A stretch of DNA of 39,265 bases from contig CAXGIQ010000002.1 in NCBI GenBank assembly GCA_964009845.1, positions 1 through 39,265 on the forward strand, read 5' to 3'. The notes below the pieces were generated by a model. That model ran no database searches. It was not told the origin of the DNA and saw nothing but the letters and a program-made list of their open reading frames with translations. Numbering within the stretch: position 1 is the stretch's first letter; every line of letters begins with the position of its first letter. This DNA is from UBA7312 sp002715345. Lineage in GTDB: Bacteria; Bacteroidota; Bacteroidia; Flavobacteriales; UBA7312. Positions 1 to 6,636 of the stretch are shown one piece after another. Made by a program: the position numbers and the translations under genes.

Positions 1-298
1 TCTTATACACTCAGAATACGGAATGACTGAAATGCTATCACAAGCCTATTCTAAAGGAAATGGGCGTTTCAGCACACCTCACTGGATGCATGTGTTTTCT
101 AGAGATATAGAAGATCCTTTTAGCTTAACAAAGAATGGAAAGACAGGAGGGCTTAATATCATTGATTTAGCTAACATACATTCTTGTGCATTCATTGCTA
201 CGCAAGACTTAGGACGTGTATATACCGATCAAACTTTTGAAGTATTAGGGCGTTTTGAACAGTCCGATATTCGAGGATGCAACCTATTAGTTCAATGA
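1..298 (+). CDS. LuxE-type acyltransferase / acyl-protein synthetase, C-terminal fragment
   Basis: This is the 3' end of a gene that begins before the window; the open frame runs from base 2. About 98 residues are visible. They carry two signatures of adenylate-forming (ANL superfamily) enzymes: a SEYGMTE block near the fragment start and, near the C-terminus, an LGR...VLGRFEQSDIRGCNLLV block that resembles the A8 hinge region. Family knowledge: LuxE-like proteins activate fatty acids as acyl-AMP and transfer the acyl group; Bacteroidota carry uncharacterised homologues with this ending. The stop overlaps the ATG of the next gene (ATGA), which implies translational coupling with the acetyltransferase. 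The substrate is unknown. Confidence 0.72.
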   Translation, partial: LIHSEYGMTEMLSQAYSKGNGRFSTPHWMHVFSRDIEDPFSLTKNGKTGGLNIIDLANIHSCAFIATQDLGRVYTDQTFEVLGRFEQSDIRGCNLLVQ

Positions 299-795
299 GA
301 ATAACATTAGCACATCCACAAGATTTAGATGCCATCATGGAGATGTATAACTCCTGTGTGCAGGGTATGCTCGCATTAGGCATTGACCAATGGGATGAGA
401 GTTATCCTAATCGAACAATTATTGAACAGGATTTAAAAGAGGGTTGTTACTATATTGCTATTATAGAGAATGAAATTGTTGCTGGCATGCGTGTTGACAA
501 CATCCAAGATCCAACATACCTTGATATCAACTGGAAAGATAAAACCAACAACTTCATGGTGGTTCATCGATTAGGGTCAAAAACTAAAGTATGGAATAAA
601 GGAATAGGTAAACAAATGATGGATTTTGCCGAAAATATAGCTATTGAAAGTGGCTGCTCTTCATTTCGACTGGACACCTATAGTCACAACCCAAAAGCTA
701 TGGAATTTTATAAAAAACTAGGATATCAGCAATTAGGACATATTAACTTAAAGCCTGACAAAGACATTTACTATTGCTTTGAAAAGGTGTTTTAA
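295..795 (+). CDS. GNAT family N-acetyltransferase
   Basis: The 166-residue product has a GNAT fold. The acetyl-CoA-binding signature appears as VWNKGIGKQMMDFAE (Q/RxxGxG/A type) in the second half, followed by NPKAMEFYKKLGY, the usual beta6-alpha4 region. I chose the ATG at 295 because it overlaps the upstream TGA and the following RITLAHPQDL is a normal GNAT N-terminus. An in-frame ATG at 277 lies inside the preceding gene and is less likely. The acceptor substrate cannot be told from sequence. Coupling to the LuxE-like gene suggests they are co-expressed, but a shared pathway is inference. Confidence 0.85.
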   Translation: MRITLAHPQDLDAIMEMYNSCVQGMLALGIDQWDESYPNRTIIEQDLKEGCYYIAIIENEIVAGMRVDNIQDPTYLDINWKDKTNNFMVVHRLGSKTKVWNKGIGKQMMDFAENIAIESGCSSFRLDTYSHNPKAMEFYKKLGYQQLGHINLKPDKDIYYCFEKVF

Positions 796-819
796 TTAAG
801 GATTTTTTATCTTGCGAAC

Positions 820-1239
820 ATGATTACAAAAGAACAAGTTTTAGCTGCACAAGATGCTTGGGGAAATGGCATTGTAGCAATAGGAAAGGGAGTGCAAGAT
901 GCTCGAGATTTTGTCAATAAAATGTATGTGGCTGGTGCACTTTTCAAGCCAACAATGGCTAAGGAGCAACCATTCAGAATTGAAGAAGATGATGCTGTAT
1001 CTTACTTTGTAGGAGGATGTTGTGCAGAAGATAGTGGCTTTGCTTTAAAACCATGGTCGGCAGTTAGATTTGTGAATGCGGACATTATTATTAATGGTAA
1101 TCAAGCTTTAGCTATGGGTCACTACTTCTTTACCAATAATGGAGAAGAAACAATGGTAGAATATTCATTTGGATACTCTTTAGTAGATGGTGAATTGAAA
1201 ATTAATCTACATCACTCTTCTTTACCTTGTCCGGAATAG
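820..1239 (+). CDS. small SnoaL/NTF2-like protein of unknown function
   Basis: The 139-residue product has no signal peptide. It begins ITKEQVLAAQDAWGNGIVAIG and ends with a beta-rich segment, FGYSLVDGELKINLHHSSLPCP. From memory this resembles a bacterial family often labelled, probably wrongly, phosphoribosyl-AMP cyclohydrolase, whose shape suggests a SnoaL/NTF2-like alpha+beta barrel. Members I recall are somewhat longer, with extra residues between the N-terminal helix and the LFKPT motif, so this copy appears shortened there. A Cys-Cys pair occurs in the central GGCCAEDSGF segment. Function is unknown. The gene stops 4 bases before the end of the convergent tyrS. Confidence 0.6.
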   Translation: MITKEQVLAAQDAWGNGIVAIGKGVQDARDFVNKMYVAGALFKPTMAKEQPFRIEEDDAVSYFVGGCCAEDSGFALKPWSAVRFVNADIIINGNQALAMGHYFFTNNGEETMVEYSFGYSLVDGELKINLHHSSLPCPE

Positions 1240-1243
1240 AAAA

Positions 1244-2512
1244 CTACTTTATAATAATTAAGAAGTAATTCTTTTTACCCTTTTGGACTAAAATATATTT
1301 GTTGGAAATCAAATCAGCGCTGCTGATTTGTTTTTCCTCATTTGCCTTCTCTTTATTGATGCTTACGGCATTGCTTTTAAGCATTCTTCGCGCCTCTCCT
1401 TTAGAACCGAAGACTTGTGTTTTCTCGGCTAAGAAATCAACGATTCCACAATCAAAATCATTAGCAGAAACTTCAAATTGAGGCACCCCATCAAAAACGG
1501 ATAAGAAAGTTTCCTCATCTAAAGATTTTAAATCATCCGCTGTTGATTTTCCAAACAAAATATTAGATGCTTTGGTAGCCATATCTAAATCTTCAGCAGA
1601 GTGCACACGCGTAGTCACCTCATCAGCCAATGCTTTTTGTAATACTCTTAAATGTGGCGCGTGTTCATGCTCTGTAATAATCGCATTGATTTTTTCCCGA
1701 GATTTCAAAGTAAATATCTTAATATAATTTTTGGCATCTTCATCAGAGGAATTTAACCAAAACTGATAAAATTTATAGGGTGAGGTTTTAGTCTTATCTA
1801 ACCAAACATTGCCTTCTTCTGTTTTACCAAACTTACCTCCATCAGCTTTTTTAATTAATGGAGTAGTTACAGCAAATGCCTGCCCCCCACCTTTTCTTCT
1901 AATTAGCTCCGTTCCTGTAACAATGTTTCCCCATTGGTCTGATCCACCTAATTGCACCATGCAGTTTTTGTTTTTCCAAAGCCAGTAAAAATCGTAGCCC
2001 TGCACCAATTGATAAGAAAATTCAGTAAAGCTCATCCCTGTTTCTAATCGGCTTTTTACAGAGTCTTTTGCCATCATATAATTCACAGACATATGTTTAC
2101 CTACGTCTCGAATAAAATCAAGAAATGAGAATTCTTTAAACCAATCGAAATTATTCACTACTTCTGCTGAGTTTTCTCCGCAATCAAAATCTAAAAATTT
2201 TTCCAGCTGAGCTTGCATGCACTTAAGATTGTGATTCAAAGTTTCTTCATCCAAAAGGTTACGTTCTTTTGATTTTCCAGAAGGATCACCCACCAGTCCA
2301 GTAGCACCCCCAACCAAAGCAACTGGTTTATGTCCCGCTTTTTGCAAGTGTACCAAAATCATGATTTGTACCAAAGAACCAATATGAAGCGAATCGGCAG
2401 TAGGATCAAAACCAATATAGGCTGAAGTCATCTCCTTTGCAAATTGCTCTTGAGTACCAGGCATGATATCATGAATCATCCCTCTCCATTTTAATTCTTC
2501 TACAAAATTCAT
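1244..2512 (-). CDS. tyrS: tyrosyl-tRNA synthetase
   Basis: This 422-residue class I aminoacyl-tRNA synthetase charges tRNA-Tyr in the cytoplasm. The N-terminal catalytic domain has YIGFDPTADSLHIGS, with the HIGH-type motif at residues 43-46 (HIGS), and ATGLVGDPSGKSKER for substrate binding. The KMSKS-type loop appears as KFGKTEEGNVWLD. The last 65 or so residues form the S4-like RNA-binding domain (GEARRML..NAVSINKEK). Length and domain order are normal for the bacterial enzyme. The start is the ATG at 2512. A TATATTTG box on the minus strand (2537-2530) lies just upstream, back-to-back with the promoter of the epimerase gene. Confidence 0.97.
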   Translation of the reverse strand: MNFVEELKWRGMIHDIMPGTQEQFAKEMTSAYIGFDPTADSLHIGSLVQIMILVHLQKAGHKPVALVGGATGLVGDPSGKSKERNLLDEETLNHNLKCMQAQLEKFLDFDCGENSAEVVNNFDWFKEFSFLDFIRDVGKHMSVNYMMAKDSVKSRLETGMSFTEFSYQLVQGYDFYWLWKNKNCMVQLGGSDQWGNIVTGTELIRRKGGGQAFAVTTPLIKKADGGKFGKTEEGNVWLDKTKTSPYKFYQFWLNSSDEDAKNYIKIFTLKSREKINAIITEHEHAPHLRVLQKALADEVTTRVHSAEDLDMATKASNILFGKSTADDLKSLDEETFLSVFDGVPQFEVSANDFDCGIVDFLAEKTQVFGSKGEARRMLKSNAVSINKEKANEEKQISSADLISNKYILVQKGKKNYFLIIIK

Positions 2513-2529
2513 TTGCTGTGTGTTTATGG

Positions 2530-2537
2530 CAAATATA
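2530..2537 (-). promoter_or_regulatory. putative -7 promoter box for tyrS
   Basis: Read on the minus strand this is TATATTTG, an exact match to the Bacteroidota -7 consensus TAnnTTTG. It ends 17 bases before the tyrS ATG. I see no convincing TTTG -33 element. The assignment rests on consensus and position only. Confidence 0.5.
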
Positions 2538-2570
2538 AGTAATGTGATTCTTCAAGGCACATTTTTTCGA

Positions 2571-2578
2571 TACCTTTG
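2571..2578 (+). promoter_or_regulatory. putative -7 promoter box for the epimerase gene
   Basis: TACCTTTG matches the TAnnTTTG consensus. Only five bases separate it from the ATG at 2584, so the expected transcription start falls on or next to the start codon and the mRNA may be leaderless. Confidence 0.5.
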
Positions 2579-2583
2579 TTTTT

Positions 2584-3582
2584 ATGATTTTAGTTACCGG
2601 AGGAACAGGAATGGTTGGAGCGCATTTGTTGCTTCATTTACTGGAAAAAGGAAAGAAAGTTAAAGCTTTAAAGCGTAAAAGTAGTCACTTAAGTATTACT
2701 GAAAAAGTCTTTAACTATTACCAGCAATCCGATTTTTTAAAGCATATAGAATGGATTGATGGTGATGTGCAAGACATCCCTTCTTTAGAACTAGCCATGC
2801 AAGGCTGCGAAATAGTTTATCACGCAGCGGCTCTTGTTTCTTTTACATCAAAAGATGTAAAAAAAATGTTAGATATAAATGTGCAAGGAACTAGTAATAT
2901 AGTTAATGTAGCATTGAGTCAAAACATTAAAAAACTAGGATATGTCAGTTCTATTGCAGCTCTTAGTCGCTATGAAGATAATGATGAGGTAACAGAAGAA
3001 AATTATTGGAAACCAAATACAAAAAATTCTAATTACGCTATTAGTAAATACCTTTCTGAACAAGAGGTGTGGCGCGGAATCCAAGAGGGACTTCCTGCAT
3101 TGATTATCAATCCATCGGTTATTTTAGGACCTGGTGATTGGAATAGAGGAAGCGCCAAAATATTTCAAAAAGTTTGGGAAGGATTAAAATATTATACTTC
3201 GGGTGGAACAGGTTATGTAGATGTGGTAGATGTATCAAAATCACTTATTGATTTAATGGATAGTGAAGTGGCAAATGAGCGTTACATTGTTAATAGTGAA
3301 AATCTACTATTTCGAACAGTTTTTGATTGGATTGCTGAAGATTTAAATAAACCAAAAGCTAATATTAAAGTTACACCTTTACTTAAAGAAATCGTTTGGA
3401 GATTAGAAGGTATTCGATGTTTTTTTACTAGAAAAACACCTCTTATAACTAAAGAGACAGCAAATCAAGCCATGGCTAAAATGGTTTACTCTAATAAAAA
3501 ATTAAGCGATTTTGGTTTTAAACATACACCCATCAGAGAAAGTATAAAAAAATACAGTGAATGGTTTTTGAAAGAGGTTTAA
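2584..3582 (+). CDS. NAD-dependent epimerase/dehydratase (extended SDR)
   Basis: The 332-residue product is an extended short-chain dehydrogenase/reductase. The nucleotide-binding GGTGMVG is at residues 6-12, an acidic GDVQD lies at the end of the third strand region, and HAAALVSF is the NNAG-like segment. The catalytic YxxxK is Y151/K155 (NYAISK). INPSVILGPGDW follows, the typical substrate-side loop. Bacteroidota enzymes of this type are usually annotated as NAD-dependent epimerase or dihydroflavonol-4-reductase-like; the substrate cannot be assigned. The gene has no obvious operon partner. Its stop overlaps the stop of the convergent DUF4296 gene by 4 bases. Confidence 0.85.
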   Translation: MILVTGGTGMVGAHLLLHLLEKGKKVKALKRKSSHLSITEKVFNYYQQSDFLKHIEWIDGDVQDIPSLELAMQGCEIVYHAAALVSFTSKDVKKMLDINVQGTSNIVNVALSQNIKKLGYVSSIAALSRYEDNDEVTEENYWKPNTKNSNYAISKYLSEQEVWRGIQEGLPALIINPSVILGPGDWNRGSAKIFQKVWEGLKYYTSGGTGYVDVVDVSKSLIDLMDSEVANERYIVNSENLLFRTVFDWIAEDLNKPKANIKVTPLLKEIVWRLEGIRCFFTRKTPLITKETANQAMAKMVYSNKKLSDFGFKHTPIRESIKKYSEWFLKEV

Positions 3583-3917
3583 TTTCCTAAATCCGCCTCT
3601 TGCTTTTGAAGTTGCTCTACAACTTCAGTATAAATTTGTTCTAGCAGGTCTGTTTCTTTTATGCTGTAATAAGTCAAACTACTATCTAAAATTTCCTTAC
3701 TGATGTCATGCTTTTCATATAAAAGCTTAAACAAAGAGTCTTCTTGTAGTTGACTAACAGCTTGTGTTTTTCTCCAAACAGAAATCTTTCCTTTTAATAA
3801 ATGTACATCGCTTAAAATGGAGATCATTTTCTTTTCGGATAGCATCTTTTCTGGCAATTCTTTTTGAGAAGTGTTACAAGCTAAAAGTATAAAACAAATT
3901 ATCACTATAAATCTCAT
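3579..3917 (-). CDS. DUF4296 family lipoprotein
   Basis: The 112-residue product starts with a short lipoprotein signal peptide ending in the lipobox LLAC (Cys14), so it should be lipidated and envelope-anchored. The mature part contains the pattern typical of DUF4296: an N-terminal helix, LSEKKMISILSDVHLLKG, and a second helix with LFKLLYEKHDISKEILDSSL. These small Bacteroidota-specific lipoproteins have no known function. The length fits the family. A TAnnTTTG box lies only five bases upstream of the ATG. The 3' end overlaps the convergent epimerase gene by 4 bases. Confidence 0.8.
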   Translation of the reverse strand: MRFIVIICFILLACNTSQKELPEKMLSEKKMISILSDVHLLKGKISVWRKTQAVSQLQEDSLFKLLYEKHDISKEILDSSLTYYSIKETDLLEQIYTEVVEQLQKQEADLGN

Positions 3918-3922
3918 GCAAA

Positions 3923-3930
3923 CAAAGCTA
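3923..3930 (-). promoter_or_regulatory. putative -7 promoter box for the DUF4296 gene
   Basis: On the minus strand this reads TAGCTTTG, matching TAnnTTTG. The ATG at 3917 starts after five intervening bases, so this transcript also looks leaderless or nearly so. It is divergent from the box at 3956-3963. Confidence 0.45.
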
Positions 3931-3955
3931 AAATATTTATCTGTAAAGAAATAGC

Positions 3956-3963
3956 TATATTTG
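3956..3963 (+). promoter_or_regulatory. putative -7 promoter box for the Cys-rich repeat lipoprotein
   Basis: TATATTTG matches TAnnTTTG and lies 28 bases upstream of the ATG at 3992. This leaves a short 5' leader of about 24 bases. No clear -33 TTTG is visible at the expected distance. Confidence 0.5.
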
Positions 3964-3991
3964 CAAAAGAACTTGAATCAAATAAAGTAAA

Positions 3992-4477
3992 ATGAAAAAG
4001 ATATTATTTGCGCTAGCTATCGCTACCATGGGCTTAGTTGCTTGTGTTGGAGGAACTCAAGATTCTTCTTCTGAATGTACAACTGAAGCTAAAAAAGAAT
4101 GCTGCTCATCTAAAGAAGCTGAAAAAGAATGTTCTTCTGACGAAGCTAAAAAAGAATGCTGCTCATCTAAAGAAGCTAAAAAAGAATGTTCTTCTGACGA
4201 AGCTAAAAAAGAATGCTGCTCATCTAAAGAAGCTAAAAAAGAATGCTGTTCATCTAAAGAAACTAAAAAAGAATGTTCTTCTGACGAAGCTAAAAAAGAA
4301 TGCTGTTCATCTAAAGAAACTAAAAAAGAATGTTCTTCTGACGAAGCTAAAAAAGAATGCTGTTCATCTAAAGAAACTAAAAAAGAATGCTGTTCTTCAA
4401 AAAGCGATAGCTCTCACTCGCATGACCATGGTGATGATGAAGACCATGATCATAATCAAAATGAAGAAGAAAACTAA
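3992..4477 (+). CDS. Cys-rich tandem-repeat lipoprotein with His/Asp-rich tail
   Basis: I do not recognise this 161-residue protein. Residues 1-18 form a lipoprotein signal peptide with lipobox LVAC (Cys18). Residues 34-137 consist of eleven tandem units of two kinds: KKECCSSKEA/T (10 residues, two Cys; seven copies, the last truncated) and KKECSSDEA (9 residues, one Cys; four copies, the first starting with E). The tail (138-161) is rich in His, Asp and Glu, with five His in SHSHDHGDDEDHDH. The mature protein has 20 Cys including the lipidated one. Thiols plus a His/acid tail suggest binding of soft or transition metals at the envelope surface, but that is inference. The product is hydrophilic and probably disordered without ligand or disulfides. 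It has its own promoter box and terminator, so it is likely monocistronic. Confidence 0.8.
   Translation: MKKILFALAIATMGLVACVGGTQDSSSECTTEAKKECCSSKEAEKECSSDEAKKECCSSKEAKKECSSDEAKKECCSSKEAKKECCSSKETKKECSSDEAKKECCSSKETKKECSSDEAKKECCSSKETKKECCSSKSDSSHSHDHGDDEDHDHNQNEEEN
4091..4402 (+). repeat. coding tandem repeat, 27- and 30-base units
   Basis: Eleven head-to-tail units encode the KKECCSSKE(A/T) and KKECSSDEA peptides in the order A B A B A A B A B A A. They are close to identical at DNA level. Early A units mostly use TGC TGC for the Cys pair and end in GAAGCT. Later ones use TGC TGT and mostly end in GAAACT. That marks two sub-blocks and suggests stepwise duplication. All units are multiples of three, so copy-number change would keep the reading frame. 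Confidence 0.9.
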
Positions 4478-4500
4478 TTATTAAAAGTTTTTAAAAAATC

Positions 4501-4530
4501 AAAAGACATCCATTAGGGATGTCTTTTTTT
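4501..4530. terminator. bidirectional intrinsic terminator
   Basis: The stem AAAAGACATCC (4501-4511) pairs with GGATGTCTTTT (4517-4527) around a five-base loop, followed by more T on the + strand. An A-rich run precedes it, giving a T-rich tail on the minus strand too. It sits between the convergent repeat-lipoprotein and pyrC genes and could serve both. Confidence 0.85.
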
Positions 4531-5864
4531 TATCTATTAAATAAGAGACGTTGTCCTTTTTGGCTTTCATCAAATACACCGTTATAATAGGCTAAATGAC
4601 CGTTTACCCAAGTATGTGTTACTGATGATTGGAATATAGTGCCTTCAAAAGGTGACCAACCACATTTATACAGCACATTTTCTTTACTAACCTCCCAAGG
4701 ATTTTTTAAATCGACTAAAACTAAATCAGCGGCATATCCTTCACGAATAAAGCCTCTATTCTCTATTTGAAAGCAGATAGCTGGCGCATGGCTCATTTTT
4801 TCTACTATTTTTTCTAAAGTGATATTTCCTTGATGATAAAATTCTAACATAGCTGGAAGCGCATGCTGTACTAACGGACCTCCGGAAGGTGCATTGAAGT
4901 AAGTATTGTCTTTTTCTTCTAAGGTATGTGGAGCGTGATCTGTTGCTATCACATCAATTCTATCGTCTAGTAATGCTTGAAAGACAGCAGCTCTATCAGT
5001 TTCTGATTTTACTGCAGGATTCCACTTAATATGTGTTCCTTTTTCAGCATACTTACTTTCTTCAAACCATAGGTGATGAATACAGACTTCTGCTGTAATA
5101 CGCTTTTCAGCTAATGGGATGCTGTTATCGAACAGTTCCATTTCTTTAGCTGTAGAGAGATGAAAAACATGCAGTCGTGTATTGTGTTTTTTAGCTAACT
5201 CTACAGCCATGCTTGAAGATTTATAACATGCTTCTACGCTTCTTATTTTAGGGTGGTATTCTATTGGAATATCCTCACCAAATTGTGCTTTATACAAATC
5301 TGTATTTGTTTGTACCATTGTTTCATCCTCGCAATGCACCGCTATCAACATTGGTGATTTAGCAAAAATTTCTTCCAATACTGTACGGTTATCTACTAAC
5401 ATATTACCAGTAGAAGACCCCATAAAAATCTTTACAGCTCCAACTCTTTTTGGGTCTGTTTTTAACACCTCTTCTAGATTGTCGTTAGAAGCACCCATGA
5501 AGAATGTATAATTAGCCAAAGACACTTGTGCAGCTCTTTGAAATTTCTCTTCCAATAATTCTTGTGTTAATGATTGTGGCTTCGTATTGGGCATCTCCAT
5601 AAAAGAAGTAATCCCTCCTGCAACTGCTGCCTTAGCTTCTGTATAAATTTCTGCTTTATGTGTTAACCCCGGCTCTCTAAAATGTACTTGATCATCTATT
5701 ACACCAGGGATAAGGTACTTACCACTTGCATCTACTACTTGGTCTGCAACACATTCTATATTTTCTGAAATTTCTTGAATTATCCCATTTTGAAGGAACA
5801 CATCTGATTGAAAAATCTTTCCTTCATTAACAATGGTTGCATTTTTAATGAGTGTTTTTACCAT
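4530..5864 (-). CDS. pyrC: dihydroorotase
   Basis: This 444-residue class I-type dihydroorotase (amidohydrolase superfamily) interconverts carbamoyl-aspartate and dihydroorotate in pyrimidine synthesis. Visible signatures are GVIDDQVHFREPG, GGITSFMEMPNT, VKIFMGSSTGNM (likely carboxylated Lys), IAVHCEDE, HVFHLSTA and VIATDHAPH. The usual metal-binding HxH reads Q-V-H here; the Gln codon CAA is clear. I chose the ATG at 5864, giving MVKTLIKNATIV. An in-frame TTG five codons upstream is possible but less likely. The start overlaps the end of the glycosyltransferase gene by 20 bases, so the two are probably co-translated. Confidence 0.92.
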   Translation of the reverse strand: MVKTLIKNATIVNEGKIFQSDVFLQNGIIQEISENIECVADQVVDASGKYLIPGVIDDQVHFREPGLTHKAEIYTEAKAAVAGGITSFMEMPNTKPQSLTQELLEEKFQRAAQVSLANYTFFMGASNDNLEEVLKTDPKRVGAVKIFMGSSTGNMLVDNRTVLEEIFAKSPMLIAVHCEDETMVQTNTDLYKAQFGEDIPIEYHPKIRSVEACYKSSSMAVELAKKHNTRLHVFHLSTAKEMELFDNSIPLAEKRITAEVCIHHLWFEESKYAEKGTHIKWNPAVKSETDRAAVFQALLDDRIDVIATDHAPHTLEEKDNTYFNAPSGGPLVQHALPAMLEFYHQGNITLEKIVEKMSHAPAICFQIENRGFIREGYAADLVLVDLKNPWEVSKENVLYKCGWSPFEGTIFQSSVTHTWVNGHLAYYNGVFDESQKGQRLLFNR

Positions 5865-6594
5865 TTGCTTTGCGTTCAAACTTAGTAAACCAACTTATTA
5901 CTTTCATCTGAATTACTCCAATAAATGCTTCGAGAAAGATATCGGAACTCATCTTAGATTCTCCTTCAGTACGGTCTGTAAAAATCACTGGCACTTCTAC
6001 TACATTAAAGCCGTGTTTCCATGCTTTAAACTTCATCTCTATTTGGAAAGCATAACCCACAAACTGAATCTTGTCGAAATTGATGTTTTCCAACACTTCT
6101 CTTCGGTAACACTTATAACCAGCTGTTGAGTCTTGAATAGGAAGTCCTGTGACAAACTTTACATATTTGGATGCAAAATAAGATATTAGCAATCGACTCA
6201 TTGGCCAATTAACAATATTTACTCCATTCACATAGCGAGAGCCTATTGATAAATCTCCTCCTTCTAAACAAGCGCTATGTAATCTAATTAAATCATTAGG
6301 ATCGTGAGAAAAGTCAGCATCCATCTCAAAAACAAACTGATAATCTCTTTCTAACGCCCATTTAAATCCGTGTATATAAGCCGTTCCTAGACCAAGCTTA
6401 CCTGTACGCTCTTCAACATATAATCCTTGAAATTCTTTTTGAAGCGCTTTTACAATATCAGCCGTTCCATCTGGAGATCCGTCATCAACAATCAATACAT
6501 GAAAAGCTTTTTCCAAGAAAAATACTTTACGTAAAATTCGCTCAATATTTTCTTTTTCATTGTAAGTAGGAATGATGATTAAGCTATCTGACAT
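5845..6594 (-). CDS. polyprenol-phosphate mannosyltransferase-like family 2 glycosyltransferase
   Basis: The 249-residue GT-A enzyme resembles DPM1/Ppm1 catalytic domains, which transfer mannose from GDP-mannose to a polyprenyl phosphate at the cytoplasmic membrane face. The N-terminal IIIPTYNEKENI, VDDGSPDGT (residues 36-44) and the metal-binding EMDADFSHDP (DxD at 92-94) are present. So are GSRYVNG, QDSTAGYKCYRR and FVGYAFQIEM, which are typical of the DPM group. There is no C-terminal membrane anchor, as in single-domain bacterial members. It precedes and overlaps pyrC. The donor sugar is inferred from family only. Confidence 0.88.
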   Translation of the reverse strand: MSDSLIIIPTYNEKENIERILRKVFFLEKAFHVLIVDDGSPDGTADIVKALQKEFQGLYVEERTGKLGLGTAYIHGFKWALERDYQFVFEMDADFSHDPNDLIRLHSACLEGGDLSIGSRYVNGVNIVNWPMSRLLISYFASKYVKFVTGLPIQDSTAGYKCYRREVLENINFDKIQFVGYAFQIEMKFKAWKHGFNVVEVPVIFTDRTEGESKMSSDIFLEAFIGVIQMKVISWFTKFERKANGKNTH

Positions 6595-6611
6595 TATTCT
6601 TTATTAGATTA

Positions 6612-6619
6612 CAAAAGTA
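6612..6619 (-). promoter_or_regulatory. putative -7 promoter box for the glycosyltransferase-pyrC unit
   Basis: The minus strand reads TACTTTTG, an exact TAnnTTTG match, in the 42-base gap after acs and 17 bases before the ATG at 6594. It suggests the pair can be transcribed independently of acs. Confidence 0.4.
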
Positions 6620-6636
6620 AGGAATTGTAGCGGCCC

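Noticed and set aside
1239..1270. Terminator between the NTF2-like gene and tyrS
   Set aside because: Only four bases separate the stops and no stable stem with a T-run is visible.
4091..4402. CRISPR-like direct repeats
   Set aside because: Units are contiguous without unique spacers, lie inside a coding frame and have no cas genes nearby.
4038..4484. Second long open frame across the Cys-repeat region, encoding Leu/Lys repeats
   Set aside because: It is open only because the units are multiples of three and free of stops in that frame. The other frame has a clean lipoprotein signal peptide and promoter spacing.
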